Source: Niastella vici (GTDB taxonomy: Bacteria; Bacteroidota; Bacteroidia; Chitinophagales; Chitinophagaceae). Taken from it: 64,000 bases of DNA. Both the position numbers and the translations under genes were made by a program. The DNA is taken from contig NZ_LVYD01000102.1 of assembly GCF_002077945.1 (NCBI RefSeq), positions 186,001 to 250,000 on the forward strand. The letters are read 5' to 3'. This document shows positions 26,365 through 35,800 of this stretch, piece after piece; positions within the stretch are counted from its first letter, which is position 1; every line of letters starts with the position of its first letter. Below the pieces are notes generated by a model that worked only from the letters and a program-made list of their open reading frames with translations, did no database searches and was not told where the DNA came from.

Positions 26365-26817
26365 TTACGGCAACTGGCTTTTCCTGGCCGGCATGGTGGC
26401 ATATCTGCAGATACTTAACACAATACCTGCCTGTACATGAAATGCCGCGTCTCGTATGGGGATGTCCGGTATTTGACATACCGCTAACGGCTCCTGTTTA
26501 TTGTGCTGGTGAACGATGAGCTTTGGATTGGGGCCAGCTACCAGATTGTAATCATACACTTCATTATTGATCTCGAGCCGGCCGCTATGGTTGCGGTGAG
26601 TGAATTTACCAAGGTCAACACCATACACATTTTTGAAGAGAATGCGGTTGGCATAGCCTGTATCTTCCAGAAAGAACACCAGGTGCTGGTCGTCAAATGT
26701 GATCCGTATCGATTGCTGTTCGGGGCTGTATTTCATTATTGCCAATACAAGGCCATCCTGTACCAGCTGAAATTCCTTAATGCCTGTTGGTGCGTTACTA
26801 ATCAGGTTCCACTTCAT
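26365..26817 (-). CDS. Hypothetical beta-rich protein
   Basis: 150 residues, no signal peptide or membrane segment. The pattern is of alternating short strands (VQDGLVLAIMKYSPEQQSIR, HLVFFLEDTG), recalling small antiparallel-barrel proteins, but I do not recognise the family. It stands alone on the minus strand, divergent from the Lys-rich gene at 27022. Its reading frame is intact and its composition matches neighbouring genes. Confidence 0.65.
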   Translation of the reverse strand: MKWNLISNAPTGIKEFQLVQDGLVLAIMKYSPEQQSIRITFDDQHLVFFLEDTGYANRILFKNVYGVDLGKFTHRNHSGRLEINNEVYDYNLVAGPNPKLIVHQHNKQEPLAVCQIPDIPIRDAAFHVQAGIVLSICRYATMPARKSQLP

Positions 26818-26952
26818 GCAGTTAATTTAATTCGCCAAAAACCGACGCAAGGTAGCCTAATGCGAAGGTAGAGCAGTATTAAATCAACGTTATCAATTTC
26901 TTCCTGATATATGTCAGACTGTTGCAATGCTTTTGGAATCGCTTTTGCGGTA

Positions 26953-26991
26953 AAACTTAACATTGGAGATGTTAAGTTTCTATTATCTTTA
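26953..26991 (+). promoter_or_regulatory. Palindromic operator over promoter of the 27022 gene
   Basis: An 11-bp perfect inverted repeat AAACTTAACAT (26953-26963), spacer TGGAG, ATGTTAAGTTT (26969-26979). TTG at 26963-26965 and TATCTTTA at 26984-26991, 18 nt apart, fit a Bacteroidota -33/-7 promoter. The palindrome overlaps the -33 element, so it is a likely repressor site. Confidence 0.55.
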
Positions 26992-27021
26992 TATTAAATC
27001 CATAAATAAATATTTTCTTTC

Positions 27022-27279
27022 ATGAGTAAGGCAAAAAAGCAAGCGGCACCAGAAAAAACGTCTAAAAAAGAACTTTCAAAAGTAGTTTTTGAAAAATTAT
27101 CTGGCAGCCTGACCGATTTTCATTTAAAAGAAAAGAAACTGGAAACCCGGTTGCAGAAAGTGAGCAAACGCCTGGCCTCCGATATAGTAAAGCACCTTAA
27201 AAAAGAAACGCCAAAAAGCGAAAAGCCCGCTCCACGCAAAAAATCGGCAAAGAAAGAAAAAGCGGCTTCGGCTGAATAA
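27022..27279 (+). CDS. Small Lys-rich protein
   Basis: 85 residues, about one third Lys. A helical centre (about 18-60, VVFEKLSGSLTDFHLKEKKL, with heptad-like spacing) lies between basic tails (SEKPAPRKKSAKKEKAASAE). Likely a small nucleic-acid or nucleoid-binding protein, but no family is recognised. It is preceded by a clear promoter and palindrome. Its stop lies 1 bp from the stop of the convergent gene at 27281. Confidence 0.75.
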   Translation: MSKAKKQAAPEKTSKKELSKVVFEKLSGSLTDFHLKEKKLETRLQKVSKRLASDIVKHLKKETPKSEKPAPRKKSAKKEKAASAE

Positions 27280-27280
27280 A

Positions 27281-28408
27281 CTATAAGTGGGCTGTCAACT
27301 CTTCGGCCAGCCCAAACGACAGGGTCATACCTGCCCCGCCCAATCCGTTGAAAATATACACACCTGGTTCAGGGGATTCGAACAAATAACTTTCTCCATT
27401 GGTAAGTTTTGCATATACCCCATTCCAGGTGGCGGTAACGGTGTTGCTTTTAAAGCGGGCAAAAGTTTTCAGATAATCAAGTATCAATTGATTGATAAAG
27501 GCTTTGTCGAACGGATCGGGTGATAACCCATACTCATGGGAGTCGCCCACCGTTAGTTCATACCGGCTGTTTTGCGATACCATTACATGCACCCCCCATC
27601 GCAGGTACTCGGGCAATTCCTGTTCATAACGGCGCCTCAATAACAAGATCGAGGGGGCCATGGCAAAACTTTTATAATGGATCAGCGATAACCCACCGCA
27701 CAATGCGGGGCCTATTTGCCAGTTATCGGGTTGAACCCCAAAGCGCAGCATTTGCAGTTTGCACCGGGTTATGGGGCGCTGACTGAACACTTCAGGATAC
27801 AGGGTCTCAAAATCGGCCCCGCTGCATATTACGATCAGGTCGGCACTGTATTGTTCGTTCAATCCCACATAAACGGCATTGTCGGCCACATAGCTCACAC
27901 ATTTCCCCCACAAACAATGAATGCCATAGCGTTCCTGCAACCAGGCGGGCAACCTGCTTATTGCTTCCCGTGGGTCAACAATTGCTTCTTCGGTACTATA
28001 TAGCCCACCTTGTAAATTCAGGGGCACAACTGCCGGCGACCGCTCAATAACCTGTTTGGGCGTTAACAGGGTAACATTCCTTTCGGCTTTGAATTGTTCA
28101 TACAGTTCCTGCAAAACCTGCCATTCGGTTTCATTATAGGCCAGGTGTAAACTACCGGTTAGGTCGCAGGGGAATGCGCCGCTAGCACTGATCTCTTTCC
28201 AGATATCCCGGCTGCGAATGGCCCGTTCATACAACCGCCCTGCTGGCTGGCCTATGGGCCATACCATCCCAAAATTCCTGACAGAGGCGCCGCTGGCCCG
28301 GTGGCCCCGGTCAATAATGGTCACTGCATATCCTTTTATGGCCAGTGCACGGGCCATTGCCAGTCCGGCTATTCCTGCACCAATTACAATCGCTGATTGA
28401 TTAAACAT
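27281..28408 (-). CDS. FAD-dependent oxidoreductase of the phosphonate-associated TIGR03364 type
   Basis: 375 residues of DAO-type flavoprotein. The dinucleotide-binding motif is VIGAGIAGLAMARALAIKG at the N-terminus, followed by the family signature GASVRNFGMVWPIGQP (about residues 39-54). The C-terminus has the second FAD contact, FNGLGGAGMTLSFGLA. This family is found in phosphonate-degradation loci; relatives oxidise 2-aminoethylphosphonate or its N-methyl form towards phosphonoacetaldehyde. Its place behind a phosphonatase-like hydrolase and a PhnZ-like protein supports that. The exact substrate cannot be read from sequence. Last gene of the - strand phosphonate operon. Confidence 0.85.
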   Translation of the reverse strand: MFNQSAIVIGAGIAGLAMARALAIKGYAVTIIDRGHRASGASVRNFGMVWPIGQPAGRLYERAIRSRDIWKEISASGAFPCDLTGSLHLAYNETEWQVLQELYEQFKAERNVTLLTPKQVIERSPAVVPLNLQGGLYSTEEAIVDPREAISRLPAWLQERYGIHCLWGKCVSYVADNAVYVGLNEQYSADLIVICSGADFETLYPEVFSQRPITRCKLQMLRFGVQPDNWQIGPALCGGLSLIHYKSFAMAPSILLLRRRYEQELPEYLRWGVHVMVSQNSRYELTVGDSHEYGLSPDPFDKAFINQLILDYLKTFARFKSNTVTATWNGVYAKLTNGESYLFESPEPGVYIFNGLGGAGMTLSFGLAEELTAHL

Positions 28409-28428
28409 GAAATAATTAATTTGTAATA

Positions 28429-28468
28429 CCCCCCGGCCTCCTAAAGGGAGGAGTTGGATTTCAGGGGG
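28429..28468. repeat. GC-rich nested hairpin between operon genes
   Basis: CCCCC (28430-28434) pairs with GGGGG (28464-28468) around an inner CTCCT/AGGAG hairpin. This matches the CCCCCTAAA/GGGGG short intergenic repeats that are frequent in Bacteroidota genomes. It lies in the 115-bp gap before the FAD oxidoreductase gene. Confidence 0.5.
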
Positions 28469-28523
28469 ATATGTTTCTTATTTTTATTCGGGATGGCTGA
28501 TTGTGTTTATGGCCTCCCTGATT

Positions 28524-29792
28524 TCAGGCATTTTTATATTTCCTGGTAAAATACAGCCAGGAATAAACGGTTCCAGCCAAACCCGCTATTGAAAAAAATA
28601 CCACACAAACCGGATAGAACTGCACCCAGCTTAGCTGTAACCTAAAGACCTCTTTTGATAATACCACAGCTGAACTGCCCAGATAGCCCCAGGCATCAAC
28701 CAGGTATATTAGAAAGCCTACATTGCCGGTTATTTTAAAGGCGGCGATCAACCGCTCGAAAAACATACAGTTAAAAGGAATATATCCCATGTATAATCCC
28801 AGGCCAACCAGTTGCATCCACAACAGTCCATTCAATGCGTCGGAGATAAATAACAGGGAGGAAATTCCTGCCAGTAAAAAACCGGCGACTACTACGCCGT
28901 GAGCCGTTTGTAATGCGCGGATATTATTCCTGATGAATACCAACAGGCCCATAACGCCGAGGATCACCAATGAAATGGCTGTTTCGGTTTGGGTGAAAAT
29001 GGCTGGCTTTGATCCATACCCCAGCTCATTAAATAAATTCACCATGAAATTGTCGCGCACATCGCGCATAATGGTCAGGAATAAATAAGCGACGGCCACT
29101 GAAATAACCCCGATGCCGAAACGCTTTAAGAACAGCCTGCGTTCTGTGCTGCTCATGGGTTGCCGTTGGGTTCTTTCCTGCACATCCTGTGTATCGGGCG
29201 CCGGCATTCTTTCCAGCAGATAAATAAATACGGCAAGTGGAATTAAAAAAAGCAGTCCGGTCACAAATGCGAGCCATTGCTCCCCCACTCCCCAGTAATC
29301 GCGCAACCACAAGGCTACGGAACGGGTAAAACCGCCGGCAAAAATGAAGCTGATAGCCATTATGGCGCCAATAAAGTCGGTGCCTCTTCTGCCCTCTATA
29401 TAACTGAAAATAATGCCCCACATGAAGCCAAGCATAAAGCCATTTACAAACAGGCAGATCACGCCCCATGGTGCGGGCAACAGGGCAAATACGCCGAGGC
29501 TCAACCAGGCGGTCCCTATCAGTATGGCGCTTGTTTTCCAGCGCCCACGCCGGTTTAATTCTGCAATGAACCGGATGCCTGAAAATTTACTGAGCATATA
29601 ACCCAGGCCCTGGCAAATGATGAGCAGGGTCTGGTATTTGATGCCGGCAAACGACAGGTTGTTGAAGGTGGCTACCGTGAACGGTTTCCGGAACGCATAC
29701 ACCGACGTATACGCCAAAAACGCGACCAATGCCAGTACCAGGGAAGTACTTACCTGCTTTTTACTATATGCTTGTGTTATGGGAATTAACAA
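28524..29792 (-). CDS. DUF5690 family transporter (MFS-like)
   Basis: About 422 residues from a TTG at 29792; the frame is open up to 29912 inside the preceding gene, but no in-frame ATG exists near the N-terminus, so the start is uncertain. The protein has about 12 membrane segments. Its N-terminal motif is SVYAFRKPFTVATF, followed by FMLGFMWGIIFSYIEGRRGT, typical of DUF5690, an MFS-related group of Bacteroidota. In this operon it probably carries a phosphonate or its product across the inner membrane, complementing the SusCD pair in the outer membrane. That role is inference from context. Confidence 0.8.
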   Translation of the reverse strand: MLIPITQAYSKKQVSTSLVLALVAFLAYTSVYAFRKPFTVATFNNLSFAGIKYQTLLIICQGLGYMLSKFSGIRFIAELNRRGRWKTSAILIGTAWLSLGVFALLPAPWGVICLFVNGFMLGFMWGIIFSYIEGRRGTDFIGAIMAISFIFAGGFTRSVALWLRDYWGVGEQWLAFVTGLLFLIPLAVFIYLLERMPAPDTQDVQERTQRQPMSSTERRLFLKRFGIGVISVAVAYLFLTIMRDVRDNFMVNLFNELGYGSKPAIFTQTETAISLVILGVMGLLVFIRNNIRALQTAHGVVVAGFLLAGISSLLFISDALNGLLWMQLVGLGLYMGYIPFNCMFFERLIAAFKITGNVGFLIYLVDAWGYLGSSAVVLSKEVFRLQLSWVQFYPVCVVFFSIAGLAGTVYSWLYFTRKYKNA

Positions 29793-29844
29793 GGCGATGG
29801 CTGAATTAATATTATATATATGCGTTTCAACTGCGCTCAGGATG

Positions 29845-30501
29845 CTATAACAGGGTGAGCAATTCGGCCAGGGTATCGATGATGCGATCGGGTTTATACA
29901 ATTCCAACTCACTACGGGGGCAGGCGCCGGTGGTTACGCTTACAACAAGGCCGCAACCGGCATTGCGCCCTTCTTCCACATCTACTTTCGTATCGCCTAC
30001 TTTTACTACAGTCTGGCTATCGGTTACTGCCAGTTGCTGCATGATTGTCTTTATCATAAAAGGGTACGGTCTGCCTTCGGGTACTTCATCGCTGCACACC
30101 ACCATATCTATAGTTTCGGGTATGGTCCATTGTAACCGTTGCAGAATGGTATTGGTAACCGTACGGGTAAACCCGGTATTGAGCGCGATCTTAATGCCCC
30201 TTTGTTTCAATTGCTGAAAAACTGTTTCTGCGTATGGCAGCGGTTGCAGTTCCGGATCGTTCTCGTATATATGCAGCATATTGCGGGTAAACGCGTCATG
30301 GATCTGTTCTGCCAGTTCTTCGTTCTGTTGGGGCAATAGCATGCGGATGGCATCTTTTTTTCTGAATCCCATAAACTGGTTCACTGTCATTACAGGAACG
30401 TCTATATTGAACTCATTAAACGCATCGATAAATGCTTTGGCTACCAGGCCGGTATCACGAACGGTTGTTCCGGCAATATCAAATACCACTAATTGTGTCA
30501 T
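29845..30501 (-). CDS. Phosphonatase-like HAD hydrolase (PhnX-like)
   Basis: 218 residues. HAD motif I is FDIAGTTV with Asp8 (PhnX has FDWAGTTV). MGFRKKDAIR (44-53) lines up with the PhnX segment MGLLKIDHVR, putting Lys48 at the Schiff-base lysine that attacks phosphonoacetaldehyde. Motif II is LNTGFTR. The blocks EVPEGRPYPFMIKT and KVGDTKVDVEEGRNAG carry the remaining conserved residues. The likely reaction is C-P bond cleavage of phosphonoacetaldehyde or a close relative. The protein is about 50 residues shorter than PhnX and fits the phosphonatase-like group (TIGR03351). A heptanucleotide tandem repeat abuts its start codon. Confidence 0.85.
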   Translation of the reverse strand: MTQLVVFDIAGTTVRDTGLVAKAFIDAFNEFNIDVPVMTVNQFMGFRKKDAIRMLLPQQNEELAEQIHDAFTRNMLHIYENDPELQPLPYAETVFQQLKQRGIKIALNTGFTRTVTNTILQRLQWTIPETIDMVVCSDEVPEGRPYPFMIKTIMQQLAVTDSQTVVKVGDTKVDVEEGRNAGCGLVVSVTTGACPRSELELYKPDRIIDTLAELLTLL

Positions 30502-30503
30502 GT

Positions 30504-30531
30504 TGGTGAATGGTGAATGGTCAATGGTGAA
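30504..30531 (-). repeat. 7-bp tandem repeat (four units) abutting a start codon
   Basis: Units TGGTGAA, TGGTGAA, TGGTCAA, TGGTGAA at 30504-30531 on the plus strand. On the coding strand the array ends 2 nt before the ATG of the phosphonatase-like gene and fills the ribosome-binding region. The same motif is seen as intergenic repeats in related genomes. Confidence 0.7.
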
Positions 30532-30564
30532 TATTCTGTTGACAGTCGGGGCTCGCTATTTCCA

Positions 30565-31140
30565 CTAGCCATTTTGCTCAAGGTGCCTGATGATCATCTC
30601 GCGGTATTTTTCCAGATCACCGGTTTCGAGGTGCTCTATTTTAGCCACATCGTCCCAGTGCCGCATTTTAATGATGAGTTCAAAAAGCGGATGTTCTTCA
30701 AATGCAATGGCTTCATCGGTTAACATGGGGCCGCCCTGGTACTCCAGTGTTTTTTTACTGGCGGCTGATAACTGTTCATAATACAGGGGATCTTTCCAGG
30801 TGAGATAGCGCTTGGCTTCTACATGCGAGGCAACCAGCCGAGCCAGCCGTTTTGAAAATCCTCTTTCGAGTAAAAAATTGGCGCCAACTTCTTCATGGTC
30901 CCTGATGCCCCAGCCATTCATGGAATTGGCAGTATGGGCCGCTTCACAAATATGCCCGATGTCGTGCAGGAAGGCGGCCAGTACCACTTCTTCTTCATAT
31001 CCCTCCTGTTCTGCCAGGCGGGCTGCCTGTACCATGTGTTCTAACTGGGTCACTTTTTCCCCGGCATATTCGCTGCCACCGTATTCTTTAAACAACCCGA
31101 TGATCCCGTTGGCAATGGTTGTGGCCTGTGTCGTATTCAT
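30565..31140 (-). CDS. PhnZ-like HD-domain protein (phosphonate-associated)
   Basis: 191 residues from the ATG at 31140; an in-frame TTG at 31176 is unlikely. The HD diiron signature is present: EH near residue 34, LHDIGH (about 58-63), and further His at RDHEEVG and SHVEAKRY. The segment EYAGEKVTQLEH carries the Tyr-x-x-Glu pair that in PhnZ contacts iron and substrate. PhnZ cleaves 2-amino-1-hydroxyethylphosphonate oxidatively to glycine and phosphate. No PhnY-type hydroxylase is in the window, so the substrate must be made elsewhere or differ. The gene lies between SusD and the phosphonatase-like gene in one operon. Confidence 0.85.
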   Translation of the reverse strand: MNTTQATTIANGIIGLFKEYGGSEYAGEKVTQLEHMVQAARLAEQEGYEEEVVLAAFLHDIGHICEAAHTANSMNGWGIRDHEEVGANFLLERGFSKRLARLVASHVEAKRYLTWKDPLYYEQLSAASKKTLEYQGGPMLTDEAIAFEEHPLFELIIKMRHWDDVAKIEHLETGDLEKYREMIIRHLEQNG

Positions 31141-31243
31141 ACTGTTTTTTCGCAGATTTAAATGATTGGGTTTCAATAAGGCAGGGCTTCGAAAAGCCCC
31201 GCCGTGTAATTTGAGAAACTGCTTTACTATTTACTGTGATGGC

Positions 31244-32827
31244 TTACTTTATGATCCACATGACTCCATTGATGTCGTCATTACCGCTGTATTGTGTTTG
31301 CAGTGCTTTTGTATAATTGGTTGTGTTAGCCGTTTTTTCGGTTGCGGGATACTGGAAGCGCAAGGCGATACGGGCGCTGTTGCCGGTTCCGGGCCCGGTA
31401 GTGAAAGCGGGTACACCGGTACGGCGGTAGGTGAAATAGGATTCCAGTCCTGCATGACGGAACAGGGCCAGGTAACGCTGGTTAAGGATCTGCGTTAACC
31501 CGGTAGCATTGTTACCGGCATAGGTCACTGCAGCTTGTCCATAATAGGTAGCGAAGTTTGCCGGAATGGAATATTTATCATAGGCTACATTAGCGCTGCC
31601 CGGACTGCCAGACCTCAAAAAGTATGCATCGAAGGTGCTGGCTTCGGGAATATTGTAAAAGGCAAAGGAGGCTTTTATGCCTGCTATGTAATAGCTTTCT
31701 GCTGTACCCAGTGCGCCCGAGGTTGCCCAGCCCCTGTTGATGCCCTCTGCAATATTGAAACACATTTCAGCAAATCCTATCTGTATGGAGGGCTCTGCGG
31801 TATAAGTTTCATAAAAATGCCTGCGGTTGATCAATGAGTATTGTCCGCCGTTTGCTTTTATATACATGGCGCCAATATCTTCACCGGGGTTTGCACCAAC
31901 ATAGGCATCGTAACTGGTGGGGCTTTTTCCGGCTGTTACCAGGGCGGCGGCCGGTTCTGCCGTTACAAATACCCGTGGGTCTTTTAACTGGGTCAGCAGG
32001 CTTATATAAGTGGCTGCCGTATTATAACGCGATCCATCGAACCCAAAGGTGCCCGGGTTCATAGGATAATCATTGGTAGGGTGTACAAAGTTAAACTGCA
32101 GGTTATCGCTGGCATCTTCCATCACCGGATATTTTGTTTTGTTGGAAAGGATGCTGGCAAATTGTTGTTTAACGTTCAGGTCTGCGTCATCGGTCCTTTT
32201 GCTTAAGTGCAGCAACAGCCGGATGCGGAAGGTATTCACCAGCTTTTGCCATTTTGATAATTTATTACCATAGTAAAAATCGCCGGCCAGTGAATTATCA
32301 TTGGCCGCTATTAGTTGTGCGATCTCGTTATTGGCGCTATCGAGCCACAGGATCGACTGCTGAAAGATCTTCTTTTGAGAATCGTAAACCGGGGCAAGAT
32401 TGGTAGATCCCCGCAGGGCTTCGTCCATAGGCAGATCGCCCATGGCGAGGCTCATTTTTGTAAAGAAGTAGGCTTTAAAGAATTTCGCCAGTGCTTCATA
32501 AGGATTCACTGCAGCGGCGCCGCTCTTGATCGCTTCTTCTTCCATTTTTACCACGTTCTTCAGGGTGGTATAATTATTATCGCCCGATCCGAAGTCGTAC
32601 CGGTTATTGCCATAATAATCGTAGTTACAGCAATAATACTGGCACCAGCGTTCCTTCATGGTTGATGGGGCATCGTACATATTGAATAATATTCCGTTCA
32701 GCAGCAGGGAAGCCGGTACCGACGAAGGTTTGTTCTCGTTCGTATTCATTTCGTCGAAGGTCTTTTTGCAACCGGTAGCAGCCAGTATTACGATTGCCAG
32801 CACAGGGATATATCGTGTGAGTTTCAT
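31244..32827 (-). CDS. SusD-like lipoprotein (SusD/RagB-like_2) of the phosphonate operon
   Basis: 527 residues, lipobox ATGC (Cys20), then KKTFDEMNTNENKPSSVPAS, which is typical of the SusD-like_2 group. RGSTNLAPVYDSQKKIFQQS and YEALAKFFKAYFFTKMSLAM are conserved helical blocks of that group. It is the surface partner of the SusC at 32852, 24 bp upstream. Position in front of PhnZ- and PhnX-like genes suggests import of a phosphonate-bearing compound (for example a phosphonolipid head group). This is inference. Confidence 0.9.
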   Translation of the reverse strand: MKLTRYIPVLAIVILAATGCKKTFDEMNTNENKPSSVPASLLLNGILFNMYDAPSTMKERWCQYYCCNYDYYGNNRYDFGSGDNNYTTLKNVVKMEEEAIKSGAAAVNPYEALAKFFKAYFFTKMSLAMGDLPMDEALRGSTNLAPVYDSQKKIFQQSILWLDSANNEIAQLIAANDNSLAGDFYYGNKLSKWQKLVNTFRIRLLLHLSKRTDDADLNVKQQFASILSNKTKYPVMEDASDNLQFNFVHPTNDYPMNPGTFGFDGSRYNTAATYISLLTQLKDPRVFVTAEPAAALVTAGKSPTSYDAYVGANPGEDIGAMYIKANGGQYSLINRRHFYETYTAEPSIQIGFAEMCFNIAEGINRGWATSGALGTAESYYIAGIKASFAFYNIPEASTFDAYFLRSGSPGSANVAYDKYSIPANFATYYGQAAVTYAGNNATGLTQILNQRYLALFRHAGLESYFTYRRTGVPAFTTGPGTGNSARIALRFQYPATEKTANTTNYTKALQTQYSGNDDINGVMWIIK

Positions 32828-32851
32828 TGTTACTTTTTTTGATGAGCTTAA

Positions 32852-35800
32852 TTAAAACACAATATTCAGGTTCAAACCATAACGGCGGGTTGTAGGTGAT
32901 TGCAGTACGGTAGAGCCCAGGGCGTAATTATACTGGTCAAGATCCACATCCCTGAACCGTTTGTCTTTATAGAAATAGATCAGGTTGCGGCCTATGAGCG
33001 AAATGCTGGCGCGGCTGATAAAGCTTTTCCGCAGCAATGAAGTGGGCACATCGTAGGTAATGGTAACTTCCCGCAGCTTGGCAAAGGTCTTGCTCATGAG
33101 GTTCGATTCATCGATGCCGTAATATTTACTTACATAATCCTGCACATGAGTGGTTGTTTTATTGGCTGCAAACTGCAGGTCTTTATAGTTGATGATCTTA
33201 CCATCGTTGTCGAAGTTGATGGGAACGGCATTTGAAACTACCATACCCTCGCCTACATATACACCGGCAAAGCTGTTGTCGCCTGAATGTTCGTAGTCTG
33301 CTTTCCGGGCAACCCCCAGGGCGCCCTGTACGGTTTCAATGTTACGGCCGCCGCGCATGGTTTTGTTATGCATATAATCGCTGGTAGTACCGCCTACACT
33401 TCCATCGAACTGGAAGCCGAGTGTAATGCCTTTGTAAGCGATCTTGTTGTAAATGCTCCACTGATAATCGGCGTTCAGGTATCCCAGGAACTGTTTTACC
33501 GGGTTGGCCAGTGGTTTACCTGCAGCATCATTAATGATCTTGCCATCGGTGGTCTTTACAAAGGCGCTGGTGTATAATTTATCTACGCGGTCACCTTTTC
33601 TGAAGAAAGTGGCATAGATCGTTTGATCGCCCGGTAATTTCTTATATGTATCCTGATAGGTTGACCAGTTCACCATCACATCCCATGACAAGCCATTGGG
33701 CATTCTCAACGGAGAACCTGACAGTGAAAATTCATACCCCGTCTTTTGAGTTATTAAACCATTGATATAATAATAATTATAACCGGTGGCCGACGATATG
33801 GGATTGGCCAGAATGCGTGGCCCATCAACATACTGGAAAGCGGTAGCACTTAACCCCAGCCGGTTTTGCAGGAACTTCACATCAAACCCTTCTTCATAAT
33901 TGGCGCGTTTGAATGTTTTGATATTGGGATCGAACAGGTTATCTGAAGCGGTAGCCGCAGTTTGATTGTTGTAGTTCTTACTGGTTGAATAAGCTGCCTG
34001 CAACGAATAATCGGGGCCGCCATAGGGCGACAAATAATTGCTGCCATAATTGAGCGGGTAATCGGTTAACGAGTTACCTGATGGTGTATGGCCAAATGCT
34101 GAGATGGTAGAGAATGGCGCCATGCCAATGGTTGATGAAGTGGCATCGCCATGCACTACCGCGTAAGAGCCTCTTACTTTCAGCATTGAAATAACCGAAG
34201 GCAGCTGTACATAATCTGAGAGTACAGACGATACAGAAACTGCGGGATAGAAATAACTGTTGTGCGCTTTAGGCAGGGCCGATGATTTATCGATACGGCC
34301 GGTTACAGAAAGGGTTGCATATTTGTCGAACGAGGCATCGAGTGAATAATATGCGCTGAGCACCCGCATGTCTGACTGAAAGCTGTTGGCCTGAACCGGA
34401 TTGAGCGAATTGCTGAAGCTGTATACACCTGGCACGTTCAGGTAATCGGTAGAGGTAAAGTTTGAGTTATACGTAAATGATCGTAAGCTACCGCCTACCA
34501 AACCTGAGAGGTTCACGAACTTTTTCACATTGTAGTTATAGGACAGCAATACGTCGGTATTATTCTCGAACAAATTGCGATGATCTTCCCGGTAATCGCC
34601 CATGGCGCCTTCGCGGCTATATGGGTGCGCCGAGAAAGGCATCTTCTCTGTGCGTAACAACCCATATGTGGTGGCCTGGGTACGCGCTGTTATGTTCAGG
34701 TTATTATTGATCTTGTAATTGGCCGACACCCAGCCATACAGATCGTTTTTGTAATGTCCGCGTAACCATTTATACACCATAAACCAGGGGTTGTGATAAC
34801 GCTGGTATTCGGCAAATACCGACTGTGTACCTATTTTGGAAGGATTCCAGATAGCTTTGATGTCGGGTGATTCTACATCCCAATCGGCCCCTGTCCAAAT
34901 ACCCACATTATAGATTAAACTATTAGGGCCATAATCCACATCAGGATAATTGGGTGTGTATTGGCGGTTATAGTTTACGTTGGCTTCAATTTTAAGCCTT
35001 GAAGAAGGATTAAACCCGCCATAGATGTTGAAGTTGGTAATATTCAACTGCATGTTGGGAATAATGCTTTGCTGGTACGAATGCGATAAGGAGAACCGGA
35101 GATTATAATTATCACCGGTTGCATTCAATGATACGTTGTTGGTTGTTTGAAAACCGGTACGCAGGAAACGGCCGAGGTTATTCTTTCCGCGGGCTACCCA
35201 CGGCGTTGGTTTTATATGACCGGTATAGTCCTGGTCGTGACCGCCGGGATATGAAGTGGTATATGTTTGGCTGGCATCATATACGCCATCATATTGCGGT
35301 ATTAACTGTCCTTCGAAACGGGGCCCCCAAACATCATAATCATTATCATTTTTTCCACCACCCTTTCCATCGCCAAATGCGTAGGTGGCATTTTCGCCGG
35401 GGCCGTATTCATCCTGCACCCGGGGAAAAGCCAGGAAACCTTTATCTATTGAATTGGTTGAATTGAACTCAACGGTAAAACCTTTTCTTTTACTACCTTT
35501 TTTGGTAGTGATAAGGATAGCGCCATACTGGGCCCGGCTTCCATATAAAGCTGCAGCGGCCGGCCCTTTTAATACGGTATACGATTCAATATCATCGGGA
35601 CTGATGTTCCAGGTATCGGTGCTGATGGGAATACCATCGACCACATATAAGTTAATTTCATTACCACGGAGCATTACAGTTGGCTTACGTAATAATTCTG
35701 CAGAAGGACCTACCGATAAACCGGCCACTTTACCGGTTAACCCGGTAATAGGGTTCTGGTCGCGGGCTTTTACCAGGTCTTCGCCCTTTACTTCCTGCAC

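Noticed and set aside
28524..29912. GTG at 29912 as start of the DUF5690 gene
   Set aside because: It would place 40 residues inside the preceding gene with no family similarity; a start near 29792 fits the family N-terminus better.
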